Origin: Parachlamydiales bacterium
GTDB taxonomy: Bacteria; Chlamydiota; Chlamydiia; Chlamydiales; JAJFMK01
NCBI GenBank assembly: GCA_020050175.1
Contig: JAGVKY010000114.1
Span: 1-8,011 of the forward strand
Direction: 5' to 3'
DNA length: 8,011 nt
Shown here: positions 5,520 through 8,011 of the stretch, in pieces
Layout: the number at the start of each line of letters is the position of its first letter
Position numbering within the stretch: position 1 is the first letter of the stretch
Notes under the pieces: model-generated
The model's input: the letters and a program-made list of their open reading frames with translations, nothing else
Told to the model about the DNA's origin: nothing
Databases searched by the model: none
Made by a program: the position numbers and the translations under genes

Positions 5520-7003
5520 TAGATGCGCCTCCACTGATGACCAGCTTCTAAGAGATTTTCGACTTCATCAGGTCCATTAGAACCGGAGAGGTAATTAGGG
5601 AAATTGGAGGGCTCATTCTTTTCCCACCATTCAAGAATAGGGGTCATAATCTCCCAAGAAGCTAAGACTTCATCATCTCTTAGAAACAGGGTGGAGTCGC
5701 CTGAAAGGCAATCCAAAATGAGCCTTTCGTAAGCTTCTTTAGGGGTCACTCCAAAAGTCGAATCATAACGGAAATCCATTCTCACCGTTTGAGTCTCTTG
5801 GAGACTGGGGACTTTTGATTGAAAATTCAAAGAGATCCCTTCATTCGGTTGGACATGGATGACTAACACGTTTGGAGCGTTATTGGTAGGGAAGGAGGGC
5901 TTGAAGGTGACAGCAATTTCAGAGCATCTTCTCGTCAACCGTTTGCCTGAACGGAGATAAATAGGAACACCTTTCCATCTTTCGTTATCGACGAAGAGCT
6001 TTAAGGCAGCGAAAGTTTCTACCTTAGAAGTGGGGGAGACGTTATTTTCTTGCCGATAGCCCATCACCTCTTTTTCAGAAATGATGCCACCATCGTACTG
6101 CCCTCTAACTGCATATTGATCGACTTCTGCTCCATTAAATTTCCGTACCGCTTTTAAAACTTTGACCTTTTCGTTTTTGATATTATCAGCCGTAAAATGT
6201 GGCGGAGCCTCCATCAGAGCAAGCGTTAGGAGTTGCATCATGTGGTTTTGAACAATATCTCTTAAAAGTCCTTGCTCTTCCCAGAGATTGCCTCGAGTTC
6301 CAATACCCATCTCTTCGGCCACCGTAATTTCCATCGATTCAATCGCTTGATTGCTCCAAAGATGTTCAAAAACCGGATTTAAAAAGCGGAAGGTGAGGAT
6401 GTTTTGAACAGTCTCTTTTCCGAGATAATGGTCAATTCGATAGATTTCAGGCTCGTCAACATAGGCTGAGAGCTCATTTTGGAGAGCAAGGGCTGTTTTA
6501 AGATTATGACCGAAAGGCTTTTCAATGATGATACGGGAGAAATGTTTTTTTTCTTCTACAGCATCATAGAGAAGACCATGTTTTTTTAGTTTCTCGACAA
6601 TGAGAGGAAAATACTTAGGCTGAACGGAAAGATAAAAAATCCTATTGCCATGTGTGCCATACATCACATCAAGCTCTTTTAAAAAAGCTTTTAACGATTC
6701 GTAACCTTTATCATCATCGAACTCTGATTGGTGGTAATAAAGCTTCTCTGAAAAGTGGGACCATAAATCGGGATCGACAGGTTTATGGCGGGAAAATTTA
6801 TCCAACCCCTCTTTCATCTCGTCGCGAAATTGTTTTTGATCTTTTTCTCGCCTTGCAAAGCCAACACAAGCAAATTGCGAAGGGAGCTCTCCATCGTAGG
6901 CAAGATTATAAAGAGCGGGGAGAAGTTTTCTTGTCGTGAGATCGCCTGTAGCGCCAAAAATCACGACAATAGCGGGGCTAGCCCCTTTTCTAGTCAGTTC
7001 CAT
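5519..7003 (-). CDS. zwf: Glucose-6-phosphate 1-dehydrogenase
   Basis: Zwf oxidises glucose-6-phosphate to 6-phosphoglucono-delta-lactone with NADP+, the entry step of the oxidative pentose phosphate pathway, in the cytoplasm. The protein is 494 residues, normal for the family. It carries the coenzyme-binding GATGDLTTRKLLPAL (17-31), EKPFG (161-165), the active-site signature RIDHYLGKE (189-197), and RDIVQNHMMQLL (248-259), where H254 is the expected catalytic base. The large C-terminal domain contains YLRSGKRL (349-356) and YERLILDCLSGD (425-436). The ATG at 7001-7003 was chosen because the residues before it do not match the family and the frame would need a TTG start at 7043-7045. It overlaps the end of ruvX by 14 nt, with only a weak AGAG-type ribosome site. 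The stop is shared with the OpcA-like gene start (TAATG). Confidence 0.97.
   Translation of the reverse strand: MELTRKGASPAIVVIFGATGDLTTRKLLPALYNLAYDGELPSQFACVGFARREKDQKQFRDEMKEGLDKFSRHKPVDPDLWSHFSEKLYYHQSEFDDDKGYESLKAFLKELDVMYGTHGNRIFYLSVQPKYFPLIVEKLKKHGLLYDAVEEKKHFSRIIIEKPFGHNLKTALALQNELSAYVDEPEIYRIDHYLGKETVQNILTFRFLNPVFEHLWSNQAIESMEITVAEEMGIGTRGNLWEEQGLLRDIVQNHMMQLLTLALMEAPPHFTADNIKNEKVKVLKAVRKFNGAEVDQYAVRGQYDGGIISEKEVMGYRQENNVSPTSKVETFAALKLFVDNERWKGVPIYLRSGKRLTRRCSEIAVTFKPSFPTNNAPNVLVIHVQPNEGISLNFQSKVPSLQETQTVRMDFRYDSTFGVTPKEAYERLILDCLSGDSTLFLRDDEVLASWEIMTPILEWWEKNEPSNFPNYLSGSNGPDEVENLLEAGHQWRRI
5528..5532 (-). promoter_or_regulatory. Ribosome binding site of the OpcA-like gene
   Basis: The minus strand reads GGAGG here, eight bases before the ATG at 5517-5519 and inside the last codons of zwf. 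It is the clearest Shine-Dalgarno sequence in the operon and decides the start in favour of ATG over the GTG at 5532-5534. It implies that OpcA translation is initiated on its own as well as by TAATG coupling. Confidence 0.7.
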
Positions 7004-7436
7004 AGGTTGCTCTAATAAACTCCTCAAGAAGAATCGCAGCAGCAAGAGGATCGACTTTATCTCCCTGCTGTTTGCGGTTTAGCCCGCTTTCCCTCAAAAG
7101 AGAGTGCGCTCTTCCTGAAGACATCCTCTCATCAAAAAGGATGATCTCTTTTCCTGAAAGCACTTTTAACCGTTCGCTAAAAAAACGGACCTCTTTTGAT
7201 AGCGGGCTCTCTTCTCCCGAGAGGTGAAGCGGCAGTCCAACCACAATAGGATCAAGCACGCACCCTCGATCTTTCTCCAACCTAAGAATCTCTTTCATTA
7301 GAATATCGAGTGTCTCTTTCCCCGTCTTCCCTGCCGCCATCACACTTAAAGGAAAAGCGATCTTTTTGTTTTCATCCGAAAGAGCAAGTCCAATCCTCTT
7401 TAACCCAAAGTCAATCGCTAACACCCTATTCTTCAT
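6990..7436 (-). CDS. ruvX: RuvX/YqgF-family pre-16S rRNA nuclease
   Basis: Proteins of this RNase H-like family (formerly called putative Holliday junction resolvases) take part in 5'-end maturation of 16S rRNA. The 148 residues hold the four expected elements: VLAIDFGLKRIGLALSD (5-21) with D9, IVVGLPLHLSG (64-74), ILFDERMSS (99-107) with E103, and DKVDPLAAAILLEEF (126-140) with D129. D9, E103 and D129 form the usual acidic active site. The length is typical. It is the first gene of the minus-strand operon. Its ATG is preceded by only a weak GGA (TTGGACG); a better GGGAG lies about 15 bases further upstream. Its end overlaps the zwf start by 14 nt. The neighbourhood matches chlamydial yqgF-zwf. 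Confidence 0.95.
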   Translation of the reverse strand: MKNRVLAIDFGLKRIGLALSDENKKIAFPLSVMAAGKTGKETLDILMKEILRLEKDRGCVLDPIVVGLPLHLSGEESPLSKEVRFFSERLKVLSGKEIILFDERMSSGRAHSLLRESGLNRKQQGDKVDPLAAAILLEEFIRATYGTD

Positions 7437-7523
7437 CGTCCAATCACAAAACTCCCATTTTAACTTTTGTATGAACCGCTTGTCTCGTCGAAAATTTCAT
7501 AGAACTTAATAATGGAAGCTATA
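7437..7523 (-). other. ruvX upstream region carrying a short protein-like tail
   Basis: This 87-bp gap would have to hold the operon promoter. I found no -35/-10 pair that I would defend. One reading frame stays open on the minus strand from about 7543 to a TAA at 7460-7462 and reads like the end of an ordinary protein (it includes IIKFYEIFDE), possibly the stump of a gene lost when the IS3 element was truncated. Another frame gives an 18-codon ORF (MKFSTRQAVHTKVKMGVL, 7444-7500) that ends just before ruvX. Both could be chance. Confidence 0.25.
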
Positions 7524-8011
7524 TCAGGTAAAGTAAACCAGCTTGAACCAGGCGGGCAACTGCTCCATCACCCTCCTTGGATCCCTCAGATCACCCATCA
7601 ACACGTAGTCTCTCTTGAACGTCTTAACATACGCTTCAGCCACTCCATTGCTCTCAGGACTATAGGGCAATGTCGTTCTTATATCTAACCCTAAGCACTG
7701 CCCTAAAGCAACCGTCCCCTTGGCTGTATAACAAGAGCCATTATCTGTTAGCCATTGCACGTTAAATGGAGTCGCTGGCTTTCCAAAACGATATTCAATC
7801 GTCTCCAACATCAGATCCTGGATATTCTTGCCACAGATCCCGCCAGTCGTAGCTATATATCTCATAGCTTCTCTGTCACAAGCATCGATTGAGAACGCCA
7901 CATGAACCTGCCCTCCATTGAAGCATTGGATGGAAAAGCTATCAGAACACCACCTCTCGTTACTTCGAGGAACAACAACTTTCCCCGTGTGAGCTCTCTT
8001 TATCCGATGAC
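7524..8011 (-). pseudogene. IS3-family transposase (OrfB), C-terminally truncated
   Basis: This is the catalytic integrase core of an IS3-family OrfB, resembling the IS2-like group. The reading frame is open to the right edge of the window, starting near HRIKRAHTGKVVPRSNERWC, so the N-terminus is outside. The first catalytic Asp is in RWCSDSF, the second in WLTDNGSCY and the Glu in SNGVAEAYVKTFKRDY; 35 residues separate the last two, giving a DD(35)E triad. Homology stops after LPAWF (about 7545), where the family would continue with roughly 40-60 more residues ending in a segment like ALxxxSPxEF. Here six unrelated codons lead to TGA at 7524-7526. The lost C-terminus and inverted repeat mean this copy cannot move by itself. 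The GTG at 7901 is an internal codon, not a start. Confidence 0.88.
7524..8011 (-). mobile_element. Remnant of an IS3-family insertion sequence
   Basis: The transposase fragment marks a decayed IS3-type element whose other end lies beyond the right edge. No terminal inverted repeat is recognisable on the left side, between the break near 7545 and ruvX. The break carries a short imperfect repeat (CTGGTTCA then CTGGTTTA on the minus strand, about 7537-7551), which might reflect a deletion between short homologies. Confidence 0.7.

Noticed and set aside
6652..7015. Overlapping plus-strand open frames opposite the zwf N-terminus
   Set aside because: They are antisense to well-conserved zwf codons and resemble no family.
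7004..7045. Longer zwf start at the TTG 7043-7045
   Set aside because: The added 14 residues lie inside ruvX, do not resemble the family, and the family N-terminus begins just before GATGDL, consistent with the ATG at 7001-7003.
1..8011. CRISPR array, tRNA, rRNA or phage-defence system
   Set aside because: No regularly spaced repeats, no cloverleaf-like segment with a T-loop motif, and no nuclease or toxin-antitoxin domain were seen; the coding space is filled by the genes listed.

Overview
The window looks like chromosomal DNA from a bacterium of the phylum Chlamydiae, most likely an environmental, amoeba-associated type rather than a Chlamydia species. Three points suggest this. The order ruvX-zwf-pgl matches the yqgF-zwf-devB order I recall from Chlamydia (the CT184-CT186 region). 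Glycosyltransferase family 90 (GT90/CAP10-like) proteins are, as I recall, known from environmental chlamydiae. Fragments of insertion sequences (IS) are common in those genomes and rare in Chlamydia itself. The assignment is an inference and no species is named.

Left end (1-643): a debris zone. Bases 1-95 appear to be the end of an IS5-family (IS903-like) element whose terminal inverted repeat cuts an NmrA-like NAD(P)-binding gene after about 82 codons. Divergent from it, across a 100-bp AT-rich gap, is a 66-codon reading frame whose first half resembles the start of a DUF302-like protein and whose second half does not.

Middle left (648-2838): two divergent full-length GT90 paralogues, here called A (minus strand) and B (plus strand). 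Each has an N-terminal signal peptide. Their start codons overlap in the tetranucleotide CATG at 1749-1752, so there is no intergenic promoter space. The two copies differ clearly in base composition and at one candidate catalytic position.

Middle and right (2876-7436): a tight minus-strand operon, ruvX > zwf > opcA-like > pgl > tsaD. Every junction overlaps (14, 1, 4 and 7 nt). Zwf and Pgl are the first two enzymes of the oxidative pentose phosphate pathway (glucose-6-phosphate to 6-phosphogluconate, making NADPH). The gene between them looks like OpcA, the glucose-6-phosphate dehydrogenase assembly and activation factor best known from cyanobacteria and actinobacteria. RuvX (pre-16S rRNA processing) and TsaD (tRNA t6A37 synthesis) link the same transcript to translation capacity.

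Right end (7437-8011): an IS3-family OrfB transposase with its DD(35)E core but no C-terminus. It ends about 90 bp before ruvX. The operon and GT90 block are therefore bounded by IS remnants on both sides.

No tRNA, rRNA or CRISPR array is apparent. The longest stretch without a coding feature is about 100 bp.
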